Source: Ignelater luminosus
Lineage: Eukaryota; Arthropoda; Insecta; Coleoptera; Elateridae
Length of the DNA: 64,000 nt
Direction: 5' to 3'
Assembly (NCBI GenBank): GCA_011009095.1
Contig: VTPC01091253.1
Span: 271,863 to 335,862, forward strand
The notes beneath the pieces are model-generated. The model did not search any database, was not told the DNA's origin, and saw nothing but the letters and a program-made list of their open reading frames with translations. Within the stretch, counting starts at the first letter, position 1. Every line of letters starts with the position of its first letter. A program made the translations under genes and the position numbers. Positions 47,534 to 60,224 of this stretch are shown one piece after another.

Positions 47534-50500
47534 GTTTTTGAACCTAAAAGTAGATTTGAACATGCCTTTTTATTGTTTATCTGTAACTGTTAAGTTGAGT
47601 AAATTCCAGCTTGCATTTAACCTCAAATTTTGAAATTTCTCAAGAACCGACAAAATGAGGAAAAAGAATTGACAATTGCACACAAACAATGATAGTTAAT
47701 CTGCTATGTTCAAAAATAGTTTTTAAAAACACATTCATGAACTGCACACAAGTTATCTGTACAACACATCTTAAATTTTAAAAATTTCCAGTGTATAAAA
47801 TTTAGTCTTTGACAGGCTAATAAACGTGGTAGAAGTTGCTGTTGCTAGAAGGGTGTACATTTTACAAATTTTGCAAAACGGCTCTACTGACACTATGTGA
47901 TAATGCACAGTAAGAATAGAAATGCAAAAATATACACAGTAGGTGACAGCAATACGATTTCCAAAAAGTTAGTTGAACACAATCATTAATTAAGAAAGTG
48001 ACAAGGTAGTGTGTTGCAAATTTAGCAAAGAAAAAAGCAGTGAAACTTGAAGATATGCTACTTCCACTACTCTTCTTAATGTGTGCAATTTGTGTATGCT
48101 ATCAAAATATATCTGAGTGCAGTTGAGTGAGGAATTAAACCTTGAAGGATTTTTTGTGTACCCAAAATAATTAGTTTTCTAAAAAAATTGAAGTGAGCCA
48201 AACGTAATATGATAAAGAATATTTTATATGTATTTATGTTCAGTTTATTTTTATAGTTTTTCGTTCTTTTTTTTCGAATATTTTGGTCACTTTTTTTACA
48301 ATTTCTATTCACTTTCTTGTGAAAATCTATTGTGAGCCCTGTTACTGTAACATGAGGATCCAACCCATAGGGACTTGCTTAAATATTGAACACTACTGGA
48401 CAGAATAAAATAAATTATGATGAATGTGTTAAAAAATATGGAAATTCGCCTTTGTTTTGTTATACAGTGACATAAAAAAATCATGGTTAACTATGGAAGA
48501 GAACAAACTACATGTCTGAAATTAATATGTTAATATGTACACGCGAATATTATTTGTCAATCTTTAATATTTGTTTTCATTAGCAAATTTATGTATAAGT
48601 ACTGTGAAATCAAGCGAATAACAATTCAGAGCAAATCTAAATGCCTAAGATGTGATGATGACACTTCAAGCGACAGTCAATTTTGCCATCTTGTTTTCAG
48701 AATTATTTATTATTATTAATACAAATTAAGTTTTTTAAAATGTTGGTGTTGTGCTTTAATTTAAATTTCTCTCTTTGAATCATTTTATCATGCATAATTA
48801 TGACAGCCTGACATTTAACTGTCAAAAAGAGGTTAGGTAAGTTTTAACCTGCTGCTGTATTTTGAAATCAATTGTGATGCTCCAGTCATGGTTTGTTCTG
48901 AATCATTATTTTCTCGATTTTGTCGTAGGTAGTATATTATTTGCATTACTATTTATAAACAAATACAATAAAGGAATCTGTGAGAATTCAATTGTTAATG
49001 TTTTCACAGTAATTGTCATTTTTATTCCGTGTTTTCCAATTACTTTATACACCGTGTTTCAGAGATTAAAATTTCAATTTTTCCATAAATCAATAGTTTC
49101 AAAGAAAATCAAGGGAAAAGTAATACGATGTTTTTATGATCGAATAGTATTTTACAGATCCAGTCAATTCTATTGACAAATTTCTAATAACTATAACAAA
49201 TGCAGCCCTGCTGTAAAATTAAGTAAAATAAACAAAGCTGATTAGTACTAGATAAGTTTTTTTACTTATTGTTATTTTATTCATTGTTTATTAGATTCTT
49301 TCCTGTTACAGTTTGTCATAGGTCATGTTAAGAGGTTGGCTGGTGATGGTATTAACAATTTAGTCTATTAGTGTTGAACTGTTTTATGTGTTGCTTCCAT
49401 GTTGTGTTACTGTACAAACAGGTGAATATTGATCAGGATAGCTGCCAACAAAAATTTTGAGACAACTCTGGTTGTAATCAAATAAATACTTCAAATTTTG
49501 AAAAACTTTAATTTCAATGACCTCAGTTAGCTATAAAAATTTACAAGTAATATATTAGTGCCCAGTGTCAAGCATAGTTGCTATGTGAAGATGAATCTAT
49601 TTGCACTATTCCACTACTTTCCGTAAACTAAAGTATTAGCATCATTTTACTCAAATTAACTTTTATTTATTAATAACAGCTGTGTTTAGAATTCTTAACT
49701 TGTGACATGCAGTAATGACAAACTTTTTCTTTTAAATATCAATTTTAAGTGAAGAAGAGAATATGTTTGTTTAGGAATTTATTGAAAAAAGCTTAGTGTT
49801 ACTTCATTGTAGATATTACTCAATATTGGCATTTTTCCTTCATAACTATTTGCAACCATAGCAACCAATTGTCAGTAGGTACTTCATCTACTATCTACAG
49901 GGTGTCCTGAAACGAAGGGAAAGCAAAGGCACAGCTACCTCTATTTCCTACAATGCACTGTTTCTTAGATACTGGGTATGATGAGAATACACTTTTAAGA
50001 GTAATTAGACATACAGAGAATTTTATCCTAACAGTGCAAGTGCTGATTATATGATATTGAAAAATGGCAAATTGAGTGTAAATCCCCAGAATTATGGTTT
50101 TGACTGCTCTCTACATGTATTCAGAATCTCTGAAAGCAACAAGCGATATGTAAATCTGTAAAATAGTAATTACTATAAGGAAATTCTCGTTTCAATATCG
50201 TGCATTGTTTACACGATATCAAAAAGTAAGACATTCAGAATAAAACTTGAGCACCTTCTATCTTGAAAATGGTTCGTTTTAGGGCATAGGTTTCTATAGG
50301 GTGTCTTTTAAATTCCCAATAAAGCTTTATGTAAACATTCTGTATATGAATGCTTATCCCTATCTGCAGCTTAGCTTTCTTGTATGAAGGTTTGCTCTTT
50401 AAATTACTTTAGTCGATTTGATTTATATTGAAGATAGAGATTAGTAATGATTTACTTTCATGTAAGCTACTATAAAAGGATAAACAACTTTTTGGAAAAA

Positions 50501-50640
50501 ACATCAATATTCTGGGTACCGCATATTAAAATCTTTTACTTTGTACTGGATGTAATTCCAAATGGTTCTTGAAGTAAAGCAATTGAAACTGTGGTAAGGA
50601 AGGTATACACTGATTATGCAGAATGATTCATCAGCGATAA
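47534..50640. other. Intronic/non-coding stretch
   Basis: No supported gene. A 104-codon plus frame (48862-49176) is hydrophobic and aromatic-rich without a family match. CAGGGTGTC at 49900 is an element-end-like motif lacking a clear partner. Confidence 0.45.
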
Positions 50641-50656
50641 TTAAGATTTCAATAGA

Positions 50657-52060
50657 TAGAGAAAGAGAAAGGAAAAAGAATCTGTGGATCTTGAAGAACA
50701 AGCGTCCACTGATACTTGTGAAATGAGAAAAGAACCATTAAAATGACAATGATAGAAACCATCAGATTGGCACCAAACAGTGCAAGTACTCGTATAGTAA
50801 CTTTAGTTTTTTTTTGTTCCTATATCTTTACAACCAGTAAGAAGAGCAGCAATGATATACAGTCGGTTGATCTTGATGTACATCCCACAATATTTGTTTC
50901 TACAACGAACTGTAGCAAAGTTGTTTAATTTGAAAAGAAGTAAATCTTTTTCATTATAGCTTTCAGGTAAAGATTATGAAGGTAAGTTCACCTAATGACC
51001 TACAAAACCACTTCGCTTCAGACGAGCTTTGCACGTACTTCCAGAAGGTGATGACTTGTGAAGGTAAGGTAATTATAACTTTTTTAGCAGAGAACAAAAA
51101 ATGATTTATAAGAGAATGCTCGAATGAAATACAATTCTAAGACATCGACTTCTGTCGACTTGAACTCAGATTTACATCTGGCACTTATTGGTTTGATATT
51201 TATGTGGTGTAACAATAAAAACTAATTTGTTACCATAACAGAGATTATATTCTATGTGAGAAAAAAGAAATGATGTGTGTGTTAAGTTTCAATTTGTGAC
51301 TTTACAGCATCATTATATTTGGTTGAACAACATAGAGTATTTCACTTCTTTTAGTTAGCTACCAAGACTGGCGTTGAATCTTTGTTTTTCTTTTTTGAAG
51401 GTATGTTGGGAACCGAACTGTTAATAATTTTGAAAGAATGTGTGTATACATGCGTACCTAATTGATTATTTTGTAAACTTGATTTTGTCATTCATAAATG
51501 TATGCATTTCTCATTTTATTTTGTTTCCGATGAAATTTTAATCTCAAAGTTATTTCCATTTTTGAATTTCTGATGATTACTATTCATACTATTTCTCAGC
51601 AGTTTTCTTCCAATGAATTACTTTGAGTCCACTGAATCTTTGTACCATTCTAGGAACAAATCCCTCAAATGATGAGCCTGAGGAAGGCAGCAAAAGCATA
51701 TTCTTGTACCCCGAGAGATCATTCATAACCATTTGGGACTGTGTGATCATACAAAGCAAGGCCATCCAACAAAGTTTGACATCAAAATGGTGACTGAGAT
51801 GAAGAATGCCTTGGCAAAAATAGTTAAGATGGTTTATAGTGTTGGTACGATGGATATAAGGCGAATGGGTCATATATATTTAAATGTGGCATACCATTGA
51901 TAGGCTGGGTGAGAAGATACATGAACAGGAACAAACACAAAAGTAAAATCCCATAAAGAAGAAAACATTTTGATTATCACAATATTGTCAATGCAAGTGA
52001 TTCGAAGCCTTGATACAAGGTATAATAAATGAGAATGAATGTCATCATCAGGAAGACTAC
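50657..52060 (+). pseudogene. Cluster of coding-like fragments, family unknown
   Basis: Several plus-strand pieces in different frames look protein-like. About 50655-50738: KEKESVDLEEQASTDTCEMR. 50743-50928: MTMIETIRLAPNS, later TSKKSSNDIQSVDLDVHPTI and FVSTTNCSKVV. 50960-51104 is listed separately. From 51656, after a CCATTCTAG acceptor: TNPSNDEPEEGSKSI, then in another frame HPTKFDIKMVTEMKNALAKI and RRMGHIYLNVAYH, then in a third frame HTIDRLGEKIHEQEQTQK. The piece at 51656 would join in phase to a GTAAGG donor at 51063. I do not recognise the protein. It may be a decayed gene or a decayed alternative exon of the ZAD locus. Minus-strand frames at 51589-52070 also exist and cannot be excluded. 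Confidence 0.35.
50960..51104 (+). CDS. Candidate alternative 3' exon B of ZAD gene
   Basis: A pyrimidine-rich acceptor (CTTTTTCATTATAG) precedes 50960. Its first base completes the exon 4 codon, and 47 codons follow to TGA (FQVKIMKVSSPNDLQNHFA, then SDELCTYFQKVMTCEG), giving a hypothetical 296-residue isoform without zinc fingers. A GTAAGG at 51063 offers onward splicing to 51656. A second acceptor (CTTTCAG) lies six bases on. Phase and composition are the only support. Confidence 0.33.
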
Positions 52061-53115
52061 AATAGAACATTCACATTTCTCTTTTCTTGTTCATATAGTG
52101 CCACGGTATTAACTGCTAGATATATGTGTCTGAATCTTTAAAGATATTTTATTAAACTGAAGCTTTACATCAAGATTACATTCACTCTTTCCATTTATGT
52201 TTTGCACTTCTCTATTTTATTAATTCTAATCAATTACCAGTTAGTGAAATTGTGATCACTGGAATCTGTTTTTCTTCATTGAACCAGTTGTCTTTTCAAG
52301 ATTTTGTTTTATTCTTTTCTTATTTATGGTCTTATTCACTGATTTTTAGTTTTATTTATTGGTAAACACTGAATGGTGTGTGTACTTGTCATATATAATT
52401 CTGTCCTTCTTGCCTTTGGAGTAGGATATTTGCAACTAATTATTCCTTTTAGTTTTGTAGATTGTAGTTAGATGAGCGAATTAGTTATTATTTAATTAAC
52501 TTAAAAATATAATTAGCATTTCATTTTGAATCGATCTTATTTAACAAGTTGGTAGCTAGCTGGCAATAAGGGAATAAATTGATTTGATATAAATCATTTT
52601 CAGATTTATTTTTGATAGTTATAATTAATAATTGATATTTGTAGTTTTTTAAGTCATTAATAGATACAGATATACTTTAATTAACTTAAATTTCTTCAAC
52701 TATTGCAGCCTGTGAAAGTGAGCATTTATTTGTATTTTGAAAACATTTCTTTTGAGAACGCAACTATTCGCTCTTATAATGGAATGTATTAAATGCAACT
52801 CTTGCTTATACCAATCTTGTACACTTTTTTGGGTCTAATATTTGAAAAACGTGTATATCCCGCTTTTTGTTATGATCAAATTCAATATGGTATGAGGATT
52901 ACTTATTGAATTTTTTACTGTTAAGATACACTTTCCTAAAGCTTTCAGCATAACGATTTTGATGAGCTTCCAAAATCTAATGAATACAGCAAACCTTCCA
53001 CCAAATCGGTTTATTACTGTTATAATTACTTCATTGCTTGTCTTTTTAAACTAATTAATCATGCATTTAAAATTCAAAACTGTGATATTTATCCCCATTA
53101 ATGGTATTTTTACAG
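52061..53115 (+). other. Intron before finger exon C
   Basis: Non-coding up to the ATTTTTACAG acceptor of the exon at 53116. Confidence 0.55.
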
Positions 53116-53371
53116 ATGGGAGCCAATCATGCATGTAACAGTCATTTTGTCAGACCCTCCTACTAGTGAAGTTGATAAATTAAACAATTTCCATATTTGC
53201 AATATCTGCAATGAAATATTTCCATCGGGTGAGAAATTTGCTGAACACACTTTTGATTATGTGTTGAATAAATTTGTTTGCTGCAAATGTACAAAGGAAT
53301 TCGTGAGACAGAAGATATTTGAACTACATTTACAAAAACACAAGAAATCAACTGATATGGAAAACCAGTAG
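53116..53371 (+). CDS. ZAD factor alternative 3' exon C (two C2H2-type fingers)
   Basis: The exon follows ATTTTTACAG. Its first base completes the codon begun by exon 4, and 84 codons run to TAG, giving a 333-residue isoform. An internal ATG (53129) opens the same frame but the exon probably does not start a protein. Zinc-binding residues: C-x2-C in FHICNICNEIF with a single H in AEHTF (the second ligand is degenerate), then C-x2-C in FVCCKCTKEF with H-x3-H (ELHLQKH), a proper C2H2 finger. The Lys-rich tail KHKKSTDMENQ ends the protein. AATAAA hexamers at 53676-53681 and 53743-53748 mark plausible 3' ends, consistent with a terminal exon. DNA binding with two fingers would be limited, so partner proteins bound by the ZAD may matter more. 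Confidence 0.8.
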
Positions 53372-53748
53372 ATAATGCTCACCTGATACATTAAAAGTAG
53401 CAGGAAACTAATCATATCAGTATTATTAAACATGTGCTTTGTTTTATTTTTATATTGTTTCATTTGTTTTTACCTTTAAAGTTTTAGGTTTGTTTAGTTC
53501 ATTGTTGTTTGACATTTGTTACAGATACATACACATATAATTGGGTGTATTCTGTATTAATATGTTCATGTTTGTTTTCATATGAACGATTGTTCAAACA
53601 ACAATGTAAATGTTTGTTATTTTATTGTTCTTATATTATATTGTTTTTAAATTTCAAGTAGTGTTTGCCTCTTGAAATAAAATTTTCTAAAGGTTTCTTA
53701 AAGAAATTTGTAAATTAATGTAACAGTAATGGCTGTGCCCTCAATAAA

Positions 53749-54982
53749 GTATTAATTTCATCGTTTATTTTGTACATATTATTGTAGATAGCAATTTTAT
53801 TATCAAATAAGTATATTGAGCTAAAGACAATAATTTTAAAATATCAACATTTTAATTCTTAACGGATAGCAAGTCTCAATTTCATGAGATTTTACATTTT
53901 TCTAGAATCTAGAAGAGTGCACAAATGACATCGTACATCCAGATTATTACATTAAAAATTGTTTTGAGGTTATAAATAATTAAAACAGTATACTGAGTTA
54001 AAAATTTCCTTAGAATATTTTGTTCTGTATTTGAAACAAGGTATAATAATTGATATAGAATTTTTTTAATCTTTATTGCACAAACATTAGATGCAGTCAG
54101 AGATTGAATACTCTTAGGAATAAAAAACAAATTCCATGAGAAATAACTATAACTCGTGCTACATTAAGCACTAATGCTCATTTAACAGAAAGAATCAATA
54201 GTGACTTGAGAGTACACGCTACAAGGTGTAATGCAGCCCTAAAGTACACCTAAATGTCAATGTATAGAATTGCTTTCTTCTTTGCTTTTCTTCTCCAGTA
54301 TGCTACTAAGGGTCCCTTTCACAGAAGATGTCTTTATAATACAGTCAAATTAGGCAAAAAAGGGGGTATTCCAGAAAAGTTCATAAAAGTTTTAATACTT
54401 TGTAGAGTATTTGGGGGAGGGGTCTTCTGATGTATCTGTTAATTTTCTAATTTTTTCTGTTTTTTGTCAATATTTCGAAAAATATTGATCTTGGCAAAAA
54501 ATACACTATAGAAAGTTAAATAGACGAGATTTCCTACAAAATCAATTCTATTCTTTTTTTTCTAGTGATGATTGTTTTCGAGACAATTGAGTTTGAAATT
54601 TGATGTGTTTTAGTAATTGGTGCAAGCGACTGCCCTCGTACACTCGCTACCCTTTAAAGCTGTGACCATGGAACCTGATTTTGAATAATATATTATCTGG
54701 GTATTCAAAATCTTGAATATGGTTCGAGTTTTAGAGAGGGGGGTACACCGGAATTAACGTCTGTTGTTAAAATGTCTTGGCAAGTATCCAATAGCCAGAT
54801 AGTGCCTTAGAACTCAAGTCCTATGAAGACTTATACCCCTTGTGCATTTTTTTTCTTGTTTTACTCATAATTTTTAACACAGAAAATGCATATTCCAAAA
54901 CATAATTTAGCAAACAGCACTGAGCATCTGCAGTGGCAAGTTGTGCATTCGTACCGGCTCATAATTATTCCTGATATATATA
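53749..54982. other. Non-coding gap after exon C
   Basis: No gene seen. Short frames only. Confidence 0.5.
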
Positions 54983-55456
54983 CAGTGTGTCCGCGGATTG
55001 AGTTGACAAGAAGAAAAACTTTTTTATTATTGGTTTTAGGACAAAATGTCACTTTTGATAAAATTTTCTGCTTGTTTCAAAACCTCCAATAATGGTAATA
55101 TAATTTTGATGTTACCAACAATAATGAAGAAAATTTTAAAAGGCATTATTTTAGTATAAAAAAACGACCAAGTTTTAAATTTACCCGAAAATCAAATTAC
55201 CATGTTTGAACTGCACCTGCAAAAACAGCTAACATGGCAACCTGATTTTTTAATAAATTTAGAACTTAGTCGTTTTTTTAATACTAAACGAATGCGTTTT
55301 TTAAATTTTCTTCATTGTTGTTGATAACATCAAAATTATATTACCATTATTGGAGGTTTTGAAACAAGCAAAAGATTTTATCAAGAGTGACATTTTGTTC
55401 TAAGACCAATAATAAAAAAGTTTTTCCTCTTGTCAACTCAATCCGCGGACACACTG
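54983..55456. mobile_element. Foldback MITE, family F1 copy 2
   Basis: Close copy of 4190-4665 with the same palindromic layout: CAGTGTGTCCGCGGATTGAG start, TCAATCCGCGGACACACTG end, TA on both sides (54981-54982, 55457-55458). The interior differs by point changes. Confidence 0.88.
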
Positions 55457-55458
55457 TA

Positions 55459-56377
55459 TATAGTCTATATCGGTCACTGCAGAAATAACCATAATTAGAT
55501 TAAGGTTTGAGTAAACAAATGGATAAGTGTACTTGACCATGAGATGAGCAAATTTTGCGTATGGGAAAATTTCTATCACTATAAAATAGGTATTGCCAAA
55601 TAAGACCATGAAATAAGGGATCATGTGAACTGATCTAACTAGTGGTTTTTGGGAAGAGGGCTTTACAGAGATATAAGAAACTTCCTAGTATATCCAGATA
55701 AAGATGTCACATTTCTTTGAGTGTAAAGAGTAAAATCGAATTTCTCAAAATCCATCAAACTTGGTGGTTCCTCAATAATGGTCTTTCAAAAAGGTTGTGG
55801 CTCTAGTAAGTACTTTTATCATGTGCTTTACTTCTGCTTACTTAATCAGTGTTTCTTGGATCCAGTTACTGAACTATCCTTACTTTAAACGTAAAATTTA
55901 GTTGAAAGATCTCAGAGAATTCATTTTGCTCAAAACTGACTTATTTCATAGTAAAAAAGCAAAAGCAACTATAACAAAATGGATAAAATCGTTTTCTTTT
56001 CGTGACATAACCCACATCTTTAGAAAAAGGATTATGCTTGTAACCCTTAGTTTTCACCATAGATTTGTATTTGTAAAATAGCCATTATCAGAAAATTAAA
56101 CTACTCTCAGGAACGTTTGGTTATTTTATTACTCTAATATCTTGATAGTTATGGAAGGAACAACAACAAATTACCTTGTTTGGATCTACGCAAGGCAAAG
56201 ACATTTTGTCCAAAGTGCACAAGTCTGTTAACTCTGTATACTTTTGGATGCTTATAGTTCATTTGTCAACAACTCAGTCTATGTAAAATGAGCCCCTTAC
56301 AGAACGATAAGAGACGTCAAATAAAGATGCCCAGGTCTTGTATACCTTATCTCATTTCTGTAATTCCAATCGAAACA
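55459..56377. other. Non-coding gap
   Basis: Nothing recognised. Confidence 0.5.
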
Positions 56378-56730
56378 GGCCATGCTTTCATTTTGTTAGG
56401 TTGGAAGTGGTTTTTCTTCCTTTTTTTCTTTGAAAATTGTACCTGCGGCTGCATTTGGCGCTGTTGCACGATCAAAAATTTTGCATAAACGTTTAGTACC
56501 GATTAGTTTTATTTTGTTAAAAAGAAATCAAGTTCTCCTTATATTTACAGAGTTACAAAAAAAAGACAACAGCGTGAGGTTAAACTGTCATAAAATCATA
56601 ACCTTAAAGCACATAAAGCGTCAATAAGATTTTACAATCCAAGTTAATAGATAAACAGCCCAGTTTACAATACTCTAAACTGTCATTCTCCCACAGCCAT
56701 ATACGACCCAAAAACATCGTGAACGTTGTA
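56378..56730 (+). repeat. Dispersed repeat family R2, copy 2
   Basis: Same-strand match to 25945-26365 with shared AGGCCATGCTTTCATTTTGT, CATAAACGTTTAGTACC and AAACAGCCCAGTTTACAATA. It contains an extra GCGGCTGCATTTGGCGCTGT segment absent from copy 1. Non-coding. Confidence 0.75.
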
Positions 56731-58635
56731 TATTTACAACTGTTATCTAGAATATCAGCATTGATAATAATTGCCAATTTAATATTAAATTTACTTAGTA
56801 TATGTGAGAACAAGAGTGATGACTAGCAAGAATGGTATAAATTTCTTGGAATGAAATAAAGTTGATAGTGGAAGTTTTGAAAATTATTACTTGCTGCTAC
56901 ATGTGAATTTGAAGATCTGACAGATTATTCAGTATCAATTAAAGATCGTTTGCTAAAGTATGAAGAATATAAATTTCATAAATAATTGTAATATTTGCTT
57001 TACCAGTTATGCAGTAAATTGCTACTACCATTTAACTTATTTGAATTTAAAACTGCAAAGAAAATATTTCTACCTCAAGTCATAGATTTCCACAATCTAA
57101 TGATCAAGTGGAACGATTATGAACCAGAGACAGTAAAGAATATAATTTTATTAAAAGATATAATTTAGATAAGACAGATGTTTACTTAACTATAATTTTT
57201 TGGAAAATACCTAGCTCCGCACAAATTTTTCTAATACAAAATGAGTATGAATTTGACTTATTCATAAAAATTTGTTATTCCTAACCTAAGATTATTTCTA
57301 GAACAATTAGCAATTGCCATAACTTAATCAATACAGTTGAGATTTATTAATCTCATTGTTTCGTATTTGTCCCTCGAACAAACTGATAAACGGGGGAAAT
57401 GATCTCTATTCTAGAAGAGAACTTCTCAAATGTGAACATGTATTTTAATAACGATGTTAACAAAAAAGGTCAATGAGCCTTTGTAAAGAAAATAAAATTA
57501 ATGATGTCTTCAAGAAGCAGTCTCTCATAGGACAAAAAAACAAATAACTTGAAAAGGACATCATGGCTGCCGATTACTAGAATTAATATTGTAAATAAAA
57601 TATTGCTGAGGTTATTAAGTCATACAGTGAATAACATGCAACTAATTCTAGTAATTCCCGCATTGGTTCTCTAAAATTAAAAATATCAGCTTCCAGGATA
57701 TAGAAAGTTGAAAGATTTTATCAATAAGGCGTTGCATATTTTATTTTTGATTATGGTGCATAAACATGAGGGTTGCAAGGCTGTTCTTCCATATAAGTTT
57801 GACAGTGAAAAGCTTGAGAGTATTATAAAGAAACTTTCTGGTTAACTCTTTTTAGAGACAACTAATAAAACTGCTATAATATGATTCTTTCGTAGGAATT
57901 TCTCCTTTGACAATTTTGAAATTTCGGCTATGGCAAAACCCAAACTTAAATCTATAATTAAAAGAAAAATATACTTCCTTGCATAACAAATAATAAATTA
58001 AATTAAATCATCACCATATTTGACTAGGTATTGAAGTCTTTTGTGAAAGTTGTGTTGAATCCTGAAACAAACTAAGATCATTAGACCTACCACAATTGTG
58101 GGTTTGTTTCTAAAACTGATGTAGAAAATTAATTAAGAAAGAAATGCAACACCTGCGCTGTTATCTATTACAATTCTTTAATAAATATGCAAAACAAAAC
58201 TTTTGGTAGATGACTCAACAAAATTGACTCTGTTGTAGACAATAAAAATGAGAATGCGTAAACAATTGTATTAGTTGTCATACGAATCCAGACAAATCAT
58301 AAGTCGAAAAAGTTAAGAGTGATGAGCGAGCACTCTTTGTACTAAAGTATCACATAGATGTAAAAGCAGAAAACAAGACTAGCACCATCTAGAATAGACT
58401 TCCTTAACAAATTCAAAAATAACTCACAAAGTAACAAGTTTCTTAATGTTGATAGTGTAGCTTAGTATCATAGAGATGGTATTTGCCAGGATACTGTAAA
58501 ACAAGTAAGTAAACTTTGATTCCATTGCATTTAACATTTTATTTACAGATCTAGATCTTTAATAGAAACACAGATTATTTAATTTGCTCAAGATTATTCT
58601 CAAGCAAAGTTGAATTTTTCACACACCATATAAAC
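56731..58635 (+). other. Intronic stretch with scattered coding-like scraps
   Basis: Mostly non-coding. About 57752-57845 opens a short frame (MVHKHEGCKAVLPYKFDSEK then LESIIKKLSG) that looks protein-like but isolated. Similar scraps near 57070-57160 have no family identity. They may be fragments of a decayed transposon or exon. Confidence 0.35.
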
Positions 58636-58639
58636 AAAG

Positions 58640-58990
58640 ATGGATAAACATTTAAGTGCTAAAAATAAATGCAATGAACCATTTGAAACAACATCGGATG
58701 TTAATTTACATTATGAATTACATAAAGATGATGTTATTGTTATTGAAGATTGTTGAGTTTGTGAGGAGGCTATGGACATCCTAAACGAATCTATAGAAGG
58801 CTCCAAAGAACTAGTTTAATGTCTTTAATAAATTTCAATGTCTTAATAAGGTTGTTGTAGAGCAAGATCATGAAATAGAAAAGACTGCAACTGAAACAAC
58901 TTCTCCTGATGGTATACCTACTAGAGCAATGGAAATATGTTTAATGTTAATGAGGAAGTGGAACCTAGAAATAAATCAAAGGCAAACCAT
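58640..58990 (+). pseudogene. Decayed C2H2 finger exon
   Basis: At 58640-58720 the plus strand reads MDKHLSAKNKCNEPFETTSD and VNLHYELH: the F, L and H-x3-H of a C2H2 finger are in register, and the missing first Cys is found one frame away as TFKC just upstream, so a one-base shift breaks the finger. It is followed by an acidic segment (KDDVIVIEDC, stop, VCEEAMDILNESIEGSKELV) and further open scraps to 58990. Position and order next to the finger exon at 60225 suggest a former alternative 3' exon. Confidence 0.55.
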
Positions 58991-59369
58991 ACAGCTGAAG
59001 CTTTCTCATTGACGGTATACATTTCAATTTGTACTACTACTAGTAGTTGACGGTATTGTTTCTCCAAACAATTTTTTTGTGTGTTTACTAACTGTTGATG
59101 TTTCTTAATAAATATTTATTTTGTGTTAAAAAACAAATCGTTTGAAAGTTTAAACAGACAGTTAAGAGACTCGCAAAAATGCAAAATTAGACTTTGTCTT
59201 TTTTTAAGTAACCACGTTTGACACCTGTTTTTGGCAAAAGTTTACACAAAACTGTTTATTTAATTTAAATCAACTTACTGAATTAAATTGTTATGAATGC
59301 TAATCTGAATGATTCAAATATTTAGAGAGATATGTTCCTTGACATATTGCAATGGAGTTAGAGTAGTAC

Positions 59370-59510
59370 AAAATTAAAGCGGCCGTTGAGGTGGAGAAGC
59401 AATTGACTTAAGCGCTACATTCTAAAGAGTCACAAAAGACACTCCGGGTTAGTGTTTGTTATAGCGGGGCGACATAAAATTTGACTTGATTGAAAAAAAA
59501 AAAAATAAAA
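59370..59510 (+). mobile_element. SINE-like retroposed fragment with A-tail
   Basis: A 125 bp locally less AT-rich stretch (GCGGCCGTTGAGGTGGAGAA start, ATAGCGGGGCGACATAAAAT near its end) runs into a poly-A tract of 13 at about 59490-59503. The composition break and the tail suggest a short retroposon. No Pol III A/B boxes or target duplication were identified. Confidence 0.35.
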
Positions 59511-60224
59511 TCAACCTTGCCTACACCTTGATGTATTTCAAAAAGTGTTTTTTAAAGTTAATATGTACCTCCAATATAAATGGTATGTTTTATGGAGCAT
59601 GGTGCAGGTCTCTTGCATTTTAACAGGTCTAAACAACTTGGTTTGATTTCTCATTAAAATTAGAGACCAAAGAATGCGATAGAGTTTCTTTTACTTTTTT
59701 GATTGTAAAGGTTCGTTATCAGGCAATAAAGCTTGCGGGAATCACTTTTGCTTTAGACTAAATTATGAGCAAACTTCAATGTACCTTAGCAATGCTTGGG
59801 AGAGAAAGAGTGGACCTTTTGATCTGTCTTTCTAAATCTTAACGTGGGAGGGGGTGAGAGTACGAGAAGTATAGTTGGTTCGGTAAGTTTTGAAATGTAG
59901 GAATCACACAAGCCAATTTTCGGCACTTCGGTATGTTCATTCTTCGATCTTACGTGTTTTTTTTGCGCGATCATCACAAGATTCGCTATCTCTGCTATAG
60001 GAATCAAGTTCTTTGTTTACCAAAGCACGCGTGTATTTCAGTCACTAAAACTAAAAGACTGGACATGACCTTTACAAACTTCTACTTACAAAATAAAGTT
60101 TACGAGGACTTTTTTTAAGTCATATGACACTATTAACTTTTAGAAATGTTAGAGAATTTTATCATGGCAAACTGTTTTTAATAACATTTATGTTTCTTAA
60201 CCTAATAAATGATTTTTCTTTCAG

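Noticed and set aside
48862..49176. 104-codon hydrophobic plus-strand frame
   Set aside because: T-rich codons give hydrophobic residues by composition alone. There are no clean membrane-protein features or neighbours.
51589..52070. Minus-strand frames (94 and 66 codons)
   Set aside because: They overlap plus-strand fragments that have better composition and splice phase. Not excluded, but no family is recognised.
54861..55092. Frames spanning the F1 MITE edge
   Set aside because: They are produced by MITE arm sequence that is present at another locus in a different context.
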